A stretch of DNA of 64,000 nucleotides from Belnapia rosea (GCF_900101615.1 NZ_FMZX01000007.1:1-64000), one strand, 5' to 3'; shown: positions 7,385-16,855, counted from the stretch's first letter. The notes: generated by a model not told the origin, from the letters alone. Numbers and translations: made by a program.

Positions 7385-8185
7385 GTGTCCAGGCGTTCCC
7401 CCGCACCGCCGCTGCTGCGACCGCAGAAGCGCTCCTGGTTGGGCCCCACCGGCCTCCTGCTTGGCCTCGCCGGCCTGGCGGGCGGAGTGGTGCTCGGCCT
7501 CGGCCTCCGGTCGGAGCCCTCCCCGGCTCCGGTCCCGGGGCCGAGCGCCATGGTGGCCCCGGCCCCCCCGCCGGTGGCCGCCCCGCCCGCCCCCGAGACA
7601 CCCCCGCCGATGCCGAGCCGGGCAGCGGCGCCGCCCCTCCCCTCCGGCCCGAGCCCGGCTGAGCTCGCCGCACAGCGCGCCGCCCTGCAGGCCGAGGTCG
7701 CGGCCGAGCAGGCGCGGCTCGACGGCCTGCGCCAGGCGCGCGTCGCCCTCGAGACGGAACTCGCCGGCCTGCGCCGCGACCTCACCGCCAGCCGGAGGGA
7801 GGCGGCCCAGGCAGCGGCCGCCCCGCCGCCGGTGCTCGGCGCACCGCCCCGCCCTCTGCGCCTGCCCGAAAGCGTCGCGGCACCGGTCCTGCCGGCGGGC
7901 GGCGCCCGCGTCTTCATCCATCTCCGGGCCGGCTCGGCCGCCGCCGCCAGCGCCGCCGCCGAGCTCGCCCCGCAGCTGCGGGAGGCCGGCTTCGACATCG
8001 CCGAGGTTCGCAGCGTCGGCGCCACGCCCTCCCAGCGCGTCGTCCGCTACTTCCATGGCGAGGATGCCGCCGCCGCCGCGCGCCTCGCGGGCCGGCTCGG
8101 GCGCGGCTGGGCGATCCAGGATTTCCGCAATTTCGAACCCACCCCGTCGCCGCAGACCCTGGAGATCTGGCTGCCGGACCGGTAG
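7385..8185 (+). CDS. Membrane-anchored coiled-coil protein with LytR_C-like C-terminal domain
   Basis: 266 residues from a GTG start. There is one membrane segment at about 19-41 (LGPTGLLLGLAGLAGGVVLG). A Pro/Ala-rich spacer follows to about 95, then a predicted coiled coil at about 98-145 (ELAAQRAALQAEVAAEQARL). After a second Pro-rich stretch comes a folded domain at about 175-266 beginning RVFIHLRAGS and ending EIWLPDR. That domain has the size and strand/helix alternation of LytR C-terminal domains, but the match is weak. Topology suggests a bitopic protein with a periplasmic C-terminus. No partner is obvious; function unknown. Confidence 0.6.
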   Translation: MSRRSPAPPLLRPQKRSWLGPTGLLLGLAGLAGGVVLGLGLRSEPSPAPVPGPSAMVAPAPPPVAAPPAPETPPPMPSRAAAPPLPSGPSPAELAAQRAALQAEVAAEQARLDGLRQARVALETELAGLRRDLTASRREAAQAAAAPPPVLGAPPRPLRLPESVAAPVLPAGGARVFIHLRAGSAAAASAAAELAPQLREAGFDIAEVRSVGATPSQRVVRYFHGEDAAAAARLAGRLGRGWAIQDFRNFEPTPSPQTLEIWLPDR

Positions 8186-8271
8186 CGGCGCGAGGCCCCG
8201 CCCCCCTTCCTCGACACCGGCCGGGCCGCCGCGCCAGACTGGGCCGGCCACGTCACCGCCCGGGGAAGCCG

Positions 8272-8982
8272 ATGAAGCCCGAGACCCGCCGCAAGCTCGC
8301 CGAGGTGAGCACCGCCACGCTTACCACCGTGTTGTTCAAGCACGGCTTCCGCAACCTCTTCCTCGAAGGCCCACGGCTCATCAATCCGGGGGCGCCGCGC
8401 CTCGTCGGCCCCGCCTATACGCTCCGCTACATCCCGGCGCGGGAGGATCTCGACACGCTCGACGCCTTCCTCGACCCCGACCACCCGCAGCGCAAGGGCG
8501 TCGAGGACTGCCCGCCCGGCAGCGTCTTCGTCATCGACAGCCGCGGTGATCCCAGGGCGGCCAGCGCCGGCGGCATCCTGCTCACCCGGCTGATGACGCG
8601 CGGCGTCGCCGGCGCCGTCACCGATGGCGGCTTCCGCGACACGCCGGAAGTGGCGGAGATGCCCTGGCCGGCCTACCACGCCGCTCCCAGCGCCCCGACC
8701 AACCTCATCCGCCACCACGCCGTCGACCTCAACCTGCCGATCGCCTGCGGCGGGGTGCCGGTCTATCCCGGCGACATCATGGTGGGCGATGGCGAGGGCG
8801 TGGTCTGCATCCCCGCCCATCTCGCCGACCAGGTGGCCGAGGAGGCCCATGAGCAGACGGTGGGCGAGGATTTCGTCCAGGAACGCGTCGCCGCCGGCCA
8901 CACCATCCGCGGCCTCTACCCGATGACGGACCCGAAGAACCGCGAGCTCTTCGCCGCCTGGCGGAAGGAGCGGGGACGCTAG
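8272..8982 (+). CDS. RraA-family aldolase (HMG/CHA aldolase-like)
   Basis: 236 residues of the RraA/MenG-like fold. This family includes 4-hydroxy-4-methyl-2-oxoglutarate / 4-carboxy-4-hydroxy-2-oxoadipate aldolases as well as the RNase E regulator RraA. The signature GAVTDGGFRDTPE (about 120) carries the Arg and Asp that bind substrate and Mg2+, and GDGEGVVCIPAHLADQV is the conserved C-terminal block. The C-terminal extension after residue 190 is more typical of metabolic members than of the short E. coli regulator. Start ATG 8272 follows GGGGAAG. A GalB-type hydratase, which would feed such an aldolase, is encoded at 27897-28625. Confidence 0.8.
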   Translation: MKPETRRKLAEVSTATLTTVLFKHGFRNLFLEGPRLINPGAPRLVGPAYTLRYIPAREDLDTLDAFLDPDHPQRKGVEDCPPGSVFVIDSRGDPRAASAGGILLTRLMTRGVAGAVTDGGFRDTPEVAEMPWPAYHAAPSAPTNLIRHHAVDLNLPIACGGVPVYPGDIMVGDGEGVVCIPAHLADQVAEEAHEQTVGEDFVQERVAAGHTIRGLYPMTDPKNRELFAAWRKERGR

Positions 8983-9164
8983 AGCCAGCCCCCACGGCCC
9001 GAACTTTCCCGGGCCTCCCGTGTTCGCCCTTGCCTGCGGTGACTGCCGGAGGCGTCCATGGCCTGTAGGTTCAACACTCCACCCCGACAGGGCTCCGCCC
9101 GAGCCTCCACGCCTTGAGCGGCGCGAGCCTGCCGGCCTCCCTGGCCCGCCTGCTGCCGCGCGCC

Positions 9165-10193
9165 ATGGACTGGCGCATCCCCCTCGCCCTCGCCGCCACC
9201 TATGCCAGCTTCGGCTCCGGCCCGGCCGGTGCCCGGGCAGCGCTCGACACGCTGCCGCCGCTGCTGCTCGTCGGCATCCGCGGGTTGGCCGGCGGCGTGA
9301 TCCTCTTCCTCTGGGCGCTCGCCGCCGGCGCCCCGCGCCCGACGCGCCGCCACTGGCTCGCCGCCTGCGGGATCGGGTTGCTGATCCTGGCCCTCGGCGC
9401 CGGGGTCGGCACCTTCGGACAGAAGACCGTGCCCTCCGGCATCGCCGGCGTGATGTCCGCCCTGCTGCCGATCGTCGCCGCCTGCCTCGGCTACCTGCTC
9501 TTCCGCGAGCGCCCGGCCCGCCGCGCCCTGATCGGCCTGGTGATCGGCGTCGCCGGCCTCGGCCTGCTGCTCAGGCCCGGCGCCGACCTCGACCCCTTCG
9601 GCATCGCGCTGCTGGTCGCCAGCCAATGCGCCTGGGCGCTCGGCGCGGTGCTGGCACCACGCGTCGGCCTGCCGGAGGACCCGCGCCTCGCGGCCGGGAT
9701 GGAGCTGCTCTGCGGCGGCGCCATCCTGGTGGTGGCGGCCGGCCTGATGGGCGACGTCACCAGCCTCGACTGGCACGCCGTCTCCACGCAATCCTGGCTC
9801 GGCCTCGGCTGGCTCACCCTCACCGCCGTGGTCGGCTTCACCGCCTATGGCTACCTCGCCGCCACCGTGGCGCCCTCCGTGGCGACAACCTTCTCCTATG
9901 TGAACCCGGTGGTGGCGATGGGGCTCGGCTGGCTGCTCTTCGCCGAGCCCCTTACCCCGCAGGCGATGCTGGCCACGGCCATCGTCGTCGCCGGCGTCTG
10001 CCTGATCGTCTCCACGCGGTCGGAGGAAGCCGGCGCGGCGCAGCACCCGCTGACCTCGGGCCATGGCCATCGCCGCCTCATCGTAACGCCCTGGCCGCCG
10101 CCGGAGAGCGCCGCGCTCAATGCGCGGCCGGCGCCGCCCCGTCCTGCCGATGCGCCCCGAAACGCTCCACCATGGTCTCGCTCGCCGCGTTGA
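9165..10193 (+). CDS. EamA/DMT-family transporter
   Basis: 342 residues with ten hydrophobic segments in two EamA repeats; repeat two contains the conserved '[20 protein letters not shown]'. It is probably an exporter of small metabolites in the inner membrane. The ATG at 9165 ([17 protein letters not shown]) fits the family's N-terminus; a TTG at 9114 would add 17 residues. No strong Shine-Dalgarno is seen for either. After the last helix there is an unusual 60-residue Pro/Ala/Arg tail, because the reading frame runs 77 nt into the 3' end of the convergent sulP gene. The tail is likely a by-product of that overlap. Confidence 0.8.
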   Translation: MDWRIPLALAATYASFGSGPAGARAALDTLPPLLLVGIRGLAGGVILFLWALAAGAPRPTRRHWLAACGIGLLILALGAGVGTFGQKTVPSGIAGVMSALLPIVAACLGYLLFRERPARRALIGLVIGVAGLGLLLRPGADLDPFGIALLVASQCAWALGAVLAPRVGLPEDPRLAAGMELLCGGAILVVAAGLMGDVTSLDWHAVSTQSWLGLGWLTLTAVVGFTAYGYLAATVAPSVATTFSYVNPVVAMGLGWLLFAEPLTPQAMLATAIVVAGVCLIVSTRSEEAGAAQHPLTSGHGHRRLIVTPWPPPESAALNARPAPPRPADAPRNAPPWSRSPR

Positions 10194-11595
10194 GTCCCGT
10201 GACCTCGACCGCCTTGCCCTGGCGCCGCACCTTCATCACCACGCGGTCCAGCGCGCCGACCGCCGAGATGTCCCAGAAATGGGCGGCGCCGACATCGATG
10301 ACGATGCGCTCCACCGGCTCCGTCACGTCGATCGCCTCGGCGAAGCCGCCGGCCGAGGCGAAGAAGACCTGCCCCTCCACGCGGTAGGTCCGCACCCGCC
10401 CATCGGCCGAGAGCGCGCTCGTCACCCGGCTGAGGCGCGAGACCTTGCCGGCGAAGAACACGCCCGAGAGCAGCACCCCGACCAGCACGCCCTTCGCCAG
10501 GTCGGCCGTCGCCACCACCGTCACCACCGTCGCCAGCATGACCACGGAGGAGGGCAGCGGGTTGCTCCGCAGCCGGGCGATGGAGCCCCAGGAGAAGGTG
10601 TTGATCGAGACCATGATCATCACCGCCGTCAGCGCCGCGACCGGGACGATGGCGAGCAGGTCCTGCAGCAGCACCAGCAGCGCCAGCAGGAACAGGCCGG
10701 CGACGAGGGCCGAGAGCCGCCCCCGCGCGCCCGAGCTCACATTGATGACCGACTGGCCGATCATGGCGCAGCCGCCCATCCCGCCGAAGAAGGCCGAGGC
10801 CATGTTCGCCAGCCCCTGCCCGGCGCATTCGCGGTTCTTGTCGCTCGGCGTGTCGGTCATGTCGTCGACGATCTGCGCCGTCAGCAGCGACTCCAGCAGC
10901 CCGACCGCCGCCAGCGTCAGCGAGTAGGGGGCGATGATCCGCAGCGTCTCGAAGCTCAGCGGCACGTCCGGCAGGATGAATTCCGGCAGCGCCGAGGGCA
11001 GCTGTCCGAGATCGGCGACCGTCCGCACGTCGAGGCCGAGCCAGGCCGTCAGCGCCGTCAGCACCGCGATGGCGACCAGCGGCGCGGGCACTGCCCGCGT
11101 CACGTAGGGAAAGAGGTAGATGATGGCGAGGCCGAGGGCGATCAGCCCATAGGTCACCGGCGGCACGCCGGTCAGTTCCGGCAGCTGGGCCAGGAAGATC
11201 AGGATCGCCAGCGCATTGACGAAGCCCGTCATCACCGAGCGCGAGACGAAGCGCATCAGGCGCCCCAGCCGGAGCGCCGCGGCAATGAGCTGGAAGACGC
11301 CCATCAGGATGGTCGCGGCCAGCAGGTATTGCAGGCCATGGTCGCGGACGAGATCCGTCATCACCACCGCCGTTGCCGCCGTCGCCGCCGAGATCATGGC
11401 CGGCCGGCCGCCGGTGAAGGCGATGACGCAGGCGATCACCACCGAGGCATAGAGCCCGACCTTCGGATCGACCCCGGCGATGACCGAGAAGCCGATCGCC
11501 TCCGGGATCAGCGCCAGGGCGACGACGATACCCGAGAGGATGTCGCCGCGCGGGTTGCCGAACCAGTCGCGCCACCAACGAGAATGTATTGTCAT
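10117..11595 (-). CDS. SulP-family inorganic anion transporter with STAS domain
   Basis: About 492 residues. The membrane part has roughly a dozen helices, with SulP hallmarks such as [20 protein letters not shown] near the start and [20 protein letters not shown] in the middle. A short C-terminal STAS domain follows ([19 protein letters not shown]). Family members carry sulfate, bicarbonate or other oxyanions; the missing Ser/Thr phospho-site pattern and short STAS resemble bicarbonate-type members, but this is not decisive. The ATG at 11595 is preferred; ATG 11604 is also in frame. The 3' end overlaps the convergent DMT gene by 77 nt, and the 170-nt leader upstream is highly structured. Confidence 0.9.
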   Translation of the reverse strand: MTIHSRWWRDWFGNPRGDILSGIVVALALIPEAIGFSVIAGVDPKVGLYASVVIACVIAFTGGRPAMISAATAATAVVMTDLVRDHGLQYLLAATILMGVFQLIAAALRLGRLMRFVSRSVMTGFVNALAILIFLAQLPELTGVPPVTYGLIALGLAIIYLFPYVTRAVPAPLVAIAVLTALTAWLGLDVRTVADLGQLPSALPEFILPDVPLSFETLRIIAPYSLTLAAVGLLESLLTAQIVDDMTDTPSDKNRECAGQGLANMASAFFGGMGGCAMIGQSVINVSSGARGRLSALVAGLFLLALLVLLQDLLAIVPVAALTAVMIMVSINTFSWGSIARLRSNPLPSSVVMLATVVTVVATADLAKGVLVGVLLSGVFFAGKVSRLSRVTSALSADGRVRTYRVEGQVFFASAGGFAEAIDVTEPVERIVIDVGAAHFWDISAVGALDRVVMKVRRQGKAVEVTGLNAASETMVERFGAHRQDGAAPAAH

Positions 11596-11622
11596 GAATA
11601 TCATCCGCACAGGGCGAGCGCA

Positions 11623-11708
11623 CCGCGTCCTGCGCGGCCGGGCTCACCGGATCGATGCGTTGTCCGGCGGATCGGCGGCCGGAAGAGCCACCCGGGTTTG
11701 CACCGGGT
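11623..11708 (-). promoter_or_regulatory. Structured 5' leader of sulP: three consecutive hairpins
   Basis: Read on the reverse strand, the leader contains three stems. The first pairs 11703-11708 with 11690-11695 (ACCCGG/CCGGGT, 7-nt loop). The second is a larger arm pairing GGCTC at 11685-11689 with GAGCC at 11641-11645, extended by CCGG/CCGG at 11679-11682 and 11647-11650. The third pairs 11633-11637 with 11623-11627 (CCGCG/CGCGG, 5-nt loop), ending 27 nt before the start codon. The spacing is compact, like a riboswitch or attenuator. I do not recognise a known class. Confidence 0.45.
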
Positions 11709-11765
11709 CCGAGCGAATGACCCAAGCGTAAACCGCGCCTCGCTGCGGTGCAACAGCGCCCGGCC

Positions 11766-12587
11766 TCAGCGGCGCCGCAACCCGTCCGCCACCAGCGTGC
11801 AGCCCGCGACCGCGAGCAGGATGCAGAGGCCCGGCCAGACCGCCTGCAGCGGCGCCGAGAACACCATCTCCTGCGCGTTGGAGAGCATGTTGCCCCAGCT
11901 CGGCGCCGGCGGCTGGATGCCGAGGCCCAGGAAGCTCAGCGTGCTCTCGGCCAGGATCGCCCCGGCGACGGCCAGCGCCGCGGCGACGCCGATCGGCCCC
12001 GCGATGTTCGGCAGCACATGCCGTAGCAGCACCCGCCCCTCTCCCGCGCCCGAGACCCGCGCCGCCGCCACGTAGTCGAGCGAAAGCTGCGTCAGCGCCG
12101 CCGCCCGGGCCAGCCGCGCCGTGCCCACCCAGCCGAAGGCGACGAGGATGAGGACGATCCGCAGGATGTCGGAGGCCGCCTCGCCCCGGGGCAGGCCGAA
12201 GCGCCCGGTATCCACCGCCGCCAGCACCACCAGCAGCGGCAGGGCCGGCAGGGCGAGCAGGCCGTCCGCGACGCGCATCAGCACCGCATCCACCCAGCCG
12301 CCCCGCCAGGCCGCCAGCAGCCCGATCGCCGTGCCGAGCCCGGTCGCCCCGACCGCCACCGCCAGCCCGACGCTGAGCGAGACCCGCGCGCCATGCAGCA
12401 GCCGCAGCAGCAGGTCCCGCCCCAGCTCGTCAGTGCCGAGGGGATGGGCGGCGGAGGCCTCGCCATAGCGCGCCATCAGGTCGGGGGCGAAGGGATCGAC
12501 CCCCATCCAGCCCTGCGCCCAGGGCGCCGCCAGCGCGCCGAGCCCGAGCATCCCCAGCAGCAGCAGGCCCAGGATCAGCCGGATCAA
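11766..12587 (-). CDS. ABC transporter permease, DppC/OppC type
   Basis: 273 residues with an N-terminal helix (LILGLLLLGMLGLGALAAP) and five further hydrophobic segments. The permease motif is seen around DYVAAARVSGAGEGRVLLRH (EAA-loop equivalent), and the typical HPLGTDELGRDLLLRLLHGA block lies near residue 48. It starts inside the last codon of the DppB-type gene (ATGA overlap), so the two halves of the membrane pore are translationally coupled. No ATPase or binding-protein gene follows; the next gene downstream is sulP after 170 nt. The solute is unknown. Confidence 0.9.
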   Translation of the reverse strand: MIRLILGLLLLGMLGLGALAAPWAQGWMGVDPFAPDLMARYGEASAAHPLGTDELGRDLLLRLLHGARVSLSVGLAVAVGATGLGTAIGLLAAWRGGWVDAVLMRVADGLLALPALPLLVVLAAVDTGRFGLPRGEAASDILRIVLILVAFGWVGTARLARAAALTQLSLDYVAAARVSGAGEGRVLLRHVLPNIAGPIGVAAALAVAGAILAESTLSFLGLGIQPPAPSWGNMLSNAQEMVFSAPLQAVWPGLCILLAVAGCTLVADGLRRR

Positions 12588-13522
12588 GCGGCCAGCCGCG
12601 GGTCGATGATCCGCTGCACGATATCGGCCGCCAGCGTCGCCAGCATCGTCACCAGCGCCGCCAGCAGCAGGGCGAGCAGCGCCAGGTTGTAGTCGTTGCC
12701 CATGATGCTGTCATAGATCAGCTTGCCCATGCCGGGCCGGGCGAAGATCGTCTCCGTCACCAGCGCGCCGGAGACGAGGCTGCCGGCATCCAGCGCCGCG
12801 ACCGTCACCACCGGGATGGCGGCATTGGGGAAGGCATGGCCCCAGATCACCTGCCGCTCCGGCAGGCCCTTCATGCGCGCGGTGCGGATATAGGGCTGCG
12901 CCATCTCCTCCCGCATGGCCGAGAGGCTGTGCCGCGCATAGGCGGCGATGTTGACGAAGGCGAGCGTCGCCACCGGCAGCGCCAGGAAGCGCGCTCCCTC
13001 AGCGAGACCCCAGCCCTCCGCCATGCCGCCCGCCGGCAGCCAGCCGAGCTCCACCGCGAAGAGGATGATGAGCAGGATGCCGAGCCAGAAGCCCGGCAGG
13101 GATTGCGCCAGCAGCGCCACGCCATCCGCCAGCACCCCGGCGCCGCGACGCACCGCCCCCAGCACGCCGAGCCCGATCCCGAGCCCCGCCGAGAGCAGCA
13201 GCGACCAGCCGAGCAGCACCAGGGTGGAGCGCAGCGCCGGCCAGAGCACCTCCGTCACCGGCACGGCATAGAGGCGGGAGAAGCCGAACTCCCCCCGCAG
13301 CACCGCCGCCGCCCAGGCGAGGTAGCGCCCCCACAAGGGCTGGTCGAGCCCGTGCAGCGCCCGGAGCCGCGCCGCATCCTCGGCGGTCAGCCGCGGATCG
13401 GCGCTCAGCGCCAGCTCGACCGGGTCGCCCGGCATCAGCCCCATCGCCAGCCAGGTCAGTACCGAAAGCAGGGCGAGCACCACCCCGATCTGCACCAGCC
13501 GGCCGGCGAGGAGGCCCGGCAT
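12584..13522 (-). CDS. ABC transporter permease, DppB/OppB type
   Basis: 312 residues with the standard B-type architecture: an N-terminal helix (LVQIGVVLALLSVLTWLAM), the GDPVELALS... segment in a periplasmic loop, then five helices. The EAA-like loop reads REEMAQPYIRTARMKGLPER, and the family's C-terminal FARPGMGKLIYDSI block is present. The start codon abuts the stop codon of the upstream aldolase gene (13523) with no gap, and its end overlaps the DppC-type gene by 4 nt, so the three genes form one operon. It pairs with the DppC-type subunit; the binding protein at 523-2133 or at 36166-37755 could serve it, but that is speculation. Confidence 0.9.
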   Translation of the reverse strand: MPGLLAGRLVQIGVVLALLSVLTWLAMGLMPGDPVELALSADPRLTAEDAARLRALHGLDQPLWGRYLAWAAAVLRGEFGFSRLYAVPVTEVLWPALRSTLVLLGWSLLLSAGLGIGLGVLGAVRRGAGVLADGVALLAQSLPGFWLGILLIILFAVELGWLPAGGMAEGWGLAEGARFLALPVATLAFVNIAAYARHSLSAMREEMAQPYIRTARMKGLPERQVIWGHAFPNAAIPVVTVAALDAGSLVSGALVTETIFARPGMGKLIYDSIMGNDYNLALLALLLAALVTMLATLAADIVQRIIDPRLAA

Positions 13523-14287
13523 TCAGCCGCCGCGCGCTTCCTTGATCGCGGCCTTCGCCGCATTGACCATCAGCCCGACATCGTTGCCGCCGACGGTCAC
13601 CAGCTTGAAGCCCATGTCGATCATCTTCTTCGCGTATTTCGGCGAGGAATTATGCAGCCCCGCCGCGATGCCGCGCTTCGAGGTCTCCTTGATCAGGCGC
13701 TCGTAGATCTTGAGGATCTCCGGCTCCTCGCGGTCGAGGATGGGGATCATGCCCATCGACAGGCCGAGATCGGAGGGGCCGACATAGATCGCGTCGATCC
13801 CCGGCACGTCGAGGATGGCGTCGAGGTTGTCGAGCGCCGTCTGGGTCTCGATCATCGGGATGACGAGGATCTCGTCATTCGCGGTCTTCTGGTAGCCGCC
13901 CGCCTCGCCATAGACGCCGGCGCGGATCGGCCCGTTGCTGCGGGTGCCCCGGGGCGGGTACTTCGAATACTGCACCAGCGCCTCGGCCTCGGCCTTGGTG
14001 TTGACCATCGGGCAGATCACGCCATAGGCGCCGGCATCCAGCACCTTGCCGATGATCCCGGGCTCGTTCCAGGGCACGCGCACCATCGGCGTGGCGCCGG
14101 AGGGCTGGATGCCCTGGAAGCAGGCGACGCAGGAGAGGTAGTCCTGCACGCCGTGCTGCATGTCGACCGTCACGCTGTCCCAGCCGGCCTGGCTGTACAT
14201 CTCGGCGCTGAAGGCGTTCGGAATGGCGAGCCACCCATTCACGACGGCCTTACCGGCCTTCCATGCTGCCTTGACCTTGTTGGGCAT
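13523..14287 (-). CDS. HpcH/HpaI-family class II aldolase
   Basis: 254 residues, the usual size for HpaI/GarL-type pyruvate aldolases, which cleave 2-keto-4-hydroxy acids using a divalent metal. Recognisable blocks include VDMQHGVQDY (His/Gln at the active site), VICPMVNTKAEAE, IPMIETQTALDN (metal Glu) and IYVGPSDLGLSMG (metal Asp). It is the first gene of an operon with two peptide-type ABC permeases, which suggests that the imported solute feeds an aldol cleavage. Upstream, 295 nt separate it from the divergent DDAH-like gene; I see no clear operator in that gap, only an AT-richer stretch at 14450-14530. Substrate unknown. Confidence 0.88.
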   Translation of the reverse strand: MPNKVKAAWKAGKAVVNGWLAIPNAFSAEMYSQAGWDSVTVDMQHGVQDYLSCVACFQGIQPSGATPMVRVPWNEPGIIGKVLDAGAYGVICPMVNTKAEAEALVQYSKYPPRGTRSNGPIRAGVYGEAGGYQKTANDEILVIPMIETQTALDNLDAILDVPGIDAIYVGPSDLGLSMGMIPILDREEPEILKIYERLIKETSKRGIAAGLHNSSPKYAKKMIDMGFKLVTVGGNDVGLMVNAAKAAIKEARGG

Positions 14288-14582
14288 CGCTTCCCCCTCG
14301 GGATTCCATTCGGGATTGCGACGCTAGGCGCCGGGCGGAGGGCCGTCAACGCGGCCCCGGCGGCAGGCTACCGTTGCGTTTTCGCACCGCACCCGGCTAG
14401 GATATGGGCCGCCACCGCCGGAGGCGCGGCCGGGCCCGCCGCCGCTCCTCAATCCTTAAAATCCGATGCGAGACCGTGCAATATCAATAGGTTGGCGCTG
14501 CTTTTCTCAAGCGATTTGAGCCGAATTGAAGCGCTTGATCCATCGCTGGACGCCGCCCGCCCCGCCCGGCACCCTGGATGCC

Positions 14583-15440
14583 ATGCCCGACTGGACCGTC
14601 ACCTCCGAGACCGGCCGCCTGACCGACGTCCTGGTCTGCGCCCCCGACCACTACCGCTGGCTGCCGACCAACAGCATCGCCCGCCGGACACTCGCCGGCG
14701 GCGGCCAGCCCGACCTGCAAGGGCTGCAGGCGCAGCACCGCGAGCTGGTCGCGGCGCTCGAGCAGGGGGGCGCCACCGTCCACCACCTGCCGCCCGAGCC
14801 GCACCTGCCCTACATGGCCTATACGCGGGACAGCGTGGTGGTGACGCATCGCGGCCCCGTCCTCTGCCAGCTGGAGCGCCCGCAGCGCCGCGGCGAATAC
14901 GCCGCCCTGATCGACTGGCATGGCGGCCGCTTCTGGCGCAAATCCTCCGCCGGCACGCTGGAGGGCGGCGACATCCACATCCTCCGCCCCGGCCTCGCCC
15001 TGATCGGCGCCAGCGGCGGCCGCACCGACCTCGACGGGGCGGAGCAGCTGGCAGGCTGGCTCCGCGCCGAGGGCTGGGAGGTGCGCGTCCAGCCCTTCGA
15101 CGAGCATTTCCTGCATCTCGACGTGCTGTTCTGCCTGGCCGCCCCCGGCCTAGCCGCGGCCTGCCTCGACGTGCTGCCCGATGACTTCATCGCCTGGCTG
15201 ACGGAACGGGGGATCGCCTGCCTGCCCGTCCCCTACCGGGCGGCGATGCAGCTCGGCTGCAACATCCTTTCCCTCGGCGAGGGGCGCGTGATATCCGCGG
15301 CCGAAAGCCGGGAGCTGAATGCCGCGCTCCGGGCCGAGGGCGTCACGGTCCTCGACCCCGCCCTCTCGCTCTTCACCGCCGGCGGCGGCGGCCCGCATTG
15401 CCTGACCTGCCCGCTGCATCGGGAAGAGGAAACCCCATGA
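14583..15440 (+). CDS. Amidinotransferase-fold hydrolase (DDAH / arginine deiminase-like)
   Basis: 285 residues of the guanidino-modifying pentein superfamily. The active-site set is complete: TLEGGD (Glu/Asp at about 127-130), FLHLD (His 178, Asp 180) and the nucleophile Cys 273 in GGGGPHCLTCPL near the C-terminus. Length and the HCLT motif fit dimethylarginine dimethylaminohydrolase, which yields citrulline and dimethylamine, but related hydrolases act on other guanidines. The ATG at 14583 (MPDWTVTSETG) starts the fold; an upstream in-frame TTG is unlikely. The stop overlaps the start of the GlcD-type gene by 4 nt, indicating coupled expression. Confidence 0.8.
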   Translation: MPDWTVTSETGRLTDVLVCAPDHYRWLPTNSIARRTLAGGGQPDLQGLQAQHRELVAALEQGGATVHHLPPEPHLPYMAYTRDSVVVTHRGPVLCQLERPQRRGEYAALIDWHGGRFWRKSSAGTLEGGDIHILRPGLALIGASGGRTDLDGAEQLAGWLRAEGWEVRVQPFDEHFLHLDVLFCLAAPGLAAACLDVLPDDFIAWLTERGIACLPVPYRAAMQLGCNILSLGEGRVISAAESRELNAALRAEGVTVLDPALSLFTAGGGGPHCLTCPLHREEETP

Positions 15441-16831
15441 ACACCATCGCCTCCCGCCCCGTGGATGCCGTCATCGCCGCCATCCGCGACCTGATCGGCG
15501 AGCGCCTCTCCACCGCCCAGGCGATCCGCGAGCAGCACAGCCGCGGCGAGGACCAGACGCCGCCGACCCTGCCCGACGCCGTCGCCTATGTGGAGACGAC
15601 GGAGGAGGTCAGCCGCATCCTGGCGCTCTGCAACCAGCACGGCGTGCCCGTCGTCGCCTTCGGCGCCGGCACCAGCCTCGAGGGCCATGTGAACCCGGTG
15701 CGGCGCGGCATCTCGCTCGACCTCAGCCGCATGACCAACATCCTCGAGGTCAATGCCGAGGACATGGACTGCCTGATCGAGCCGGGCGTCACCCGCCAGC
15801 AGCTCAACGACTATCTCCGCGACCAGGGCATGTTCTTCCCCGTCGATCCCGGCAGCGTCTGCACCATCGGCGGCATGTGCGCGACGCGAGCCAGCGGCAC
15901 CGCCGCCGTGCGCTACGGCACGATCCGCGAGAACGTCCTCGGCCTCGAGGTGGTGCTGGCCGATGGCCGCGTCATCAACACCGGCGGCCGCGCCCGCAAG
16001 GCCTCCAACGGCTACGACCTGACGCGCCTCTTCATCGGCTCCGAGGGCACGCTCGGCGTCATCACCAGGGTGCGCCTCCGCCTGCATGGCATCCCGGAGG
16101 CGATCTCCGCCGCCGTCTGCCAGTTCCCGGACCTGAAATCGGCGGTCGAGACCACCATCGCCACCATGCAGGCCGGCATCCCCGTCGCCCGGATCGAGCT
16201 GCTGGACGCGGACCAGATGCAGGCCTGCATCCGGTACTCGAAGCTCGAGGGCTACCGCCCGACGCCGACCCTCTTCCTCGAATTCCACGGCAGCCCGGCC
16301 GCCGTCACCGAGCAGGCCGAGACGGTCGAGGCCATCGCCACGGAGCTCGGCGGCGAGGGCTTCGCCTGGGCGACCGATGCCGAGGCCCGCAACCGCCTCT
16401 GGAAGGCCCGGCACGATGCCTACTGGGCGGCGGTCGCGCTGATCCCCGGCTGGCGCGGCATCACCACCGATGTCTGCGTGCCCATCAGCAAGCTCGCCGA
16501 GGCCATCCTCGGCGCCAAGGAGGATGCCGAGGCCGCGGGGGCGACCACCTGCATCGTCGGCCATGTCGGCGACGGCAATTTCCACCAGGTCATCCTCTTC
16601 GACCCGAACGACCCGCAGGGCCATGAGAAGGCCTGGGAGATCGACCGCAAGATCGTGGCGCGCGGCCTGGCGCTGGGCGGCACCTGCTCGGGCGAGCATG
16701 GCGTCGGCCTCGGCAAGCGCGAATTCCTCGAGGTGGAGCATGGGCCGGAGGCGCTCGACCTGATGCGCGGCATCAAGGCGAGCTTCGACCCCAAGGGCAT
16801 CCTCAACCCCGGCAAGCTGTTCCGGAACTAG
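15437..16831 (+). CDS. FAD-linked D-2-hydroxyacid dehydrogenase (GlcD/D-lactate dehydrogenase type)
   Basis: 464 residues. The N-terminal FAD-binding type 4 domain shows VVAFGAGTSLEGHVNP and GGMCATRASGTAAVRYG. The C-terminal FAD-oxidase domain ends in TCSGEHGVGLGKREFLE and LNPGKLF. Members oxidise D-lactate, glycolate or other 2-hydroxy acids and pass electrons to quinone or cytochrome c. The ATG at 15437 overlaps the preceding stop (ATGA) and has GAGGAAA upstream. The MFS transporter gene follows after 24 nt. A single-subunit enzyme is likely, as no GlcE/GlcF genes are adjacent. Confidence 0.9.
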   Translation: MNTIASRPVDAVIAAIRDLIGERLSTAQAIREQHSRGEDQTPPTLPDAVAYVETTEEVSRILALCNQHGVPVVAFGAGTSLEGHVNPVRRGISLDLSRMTNILEVNAEDMDCLIEPGVTRQQLNDYLRDQGMFFPVDPGSVCTIGGMCATRASGTAAVRYGTIRENVLGLEVVLADGRVINTGGRARKASNGYDLTRLFIGSEGTLGVITRVRLRLHGIPEAISAAVCQFPDLKSAVETTIATMQAGIPVARIELLDADQMQACIRYSKLEGYRPTPTLFLEFHGSPAAVTEQAETVEAIATELGGEGFAWATDAEARNRLWKARHDAYWAAVALIPGWRGITTDVCVPISKLAEAILGAKEDAEAAGATTCIVGHVGDGNFHQVILFDPNDPQGHEKAWEIDRKIVARGLALGGTCSGEHGVGLGKREFLEVEHGPEALDLMRGIKASFDPKGILNPGKLFRN

Positions 16832-16855
16832 CCAGACCGGTCCACGGGAGGAAAC

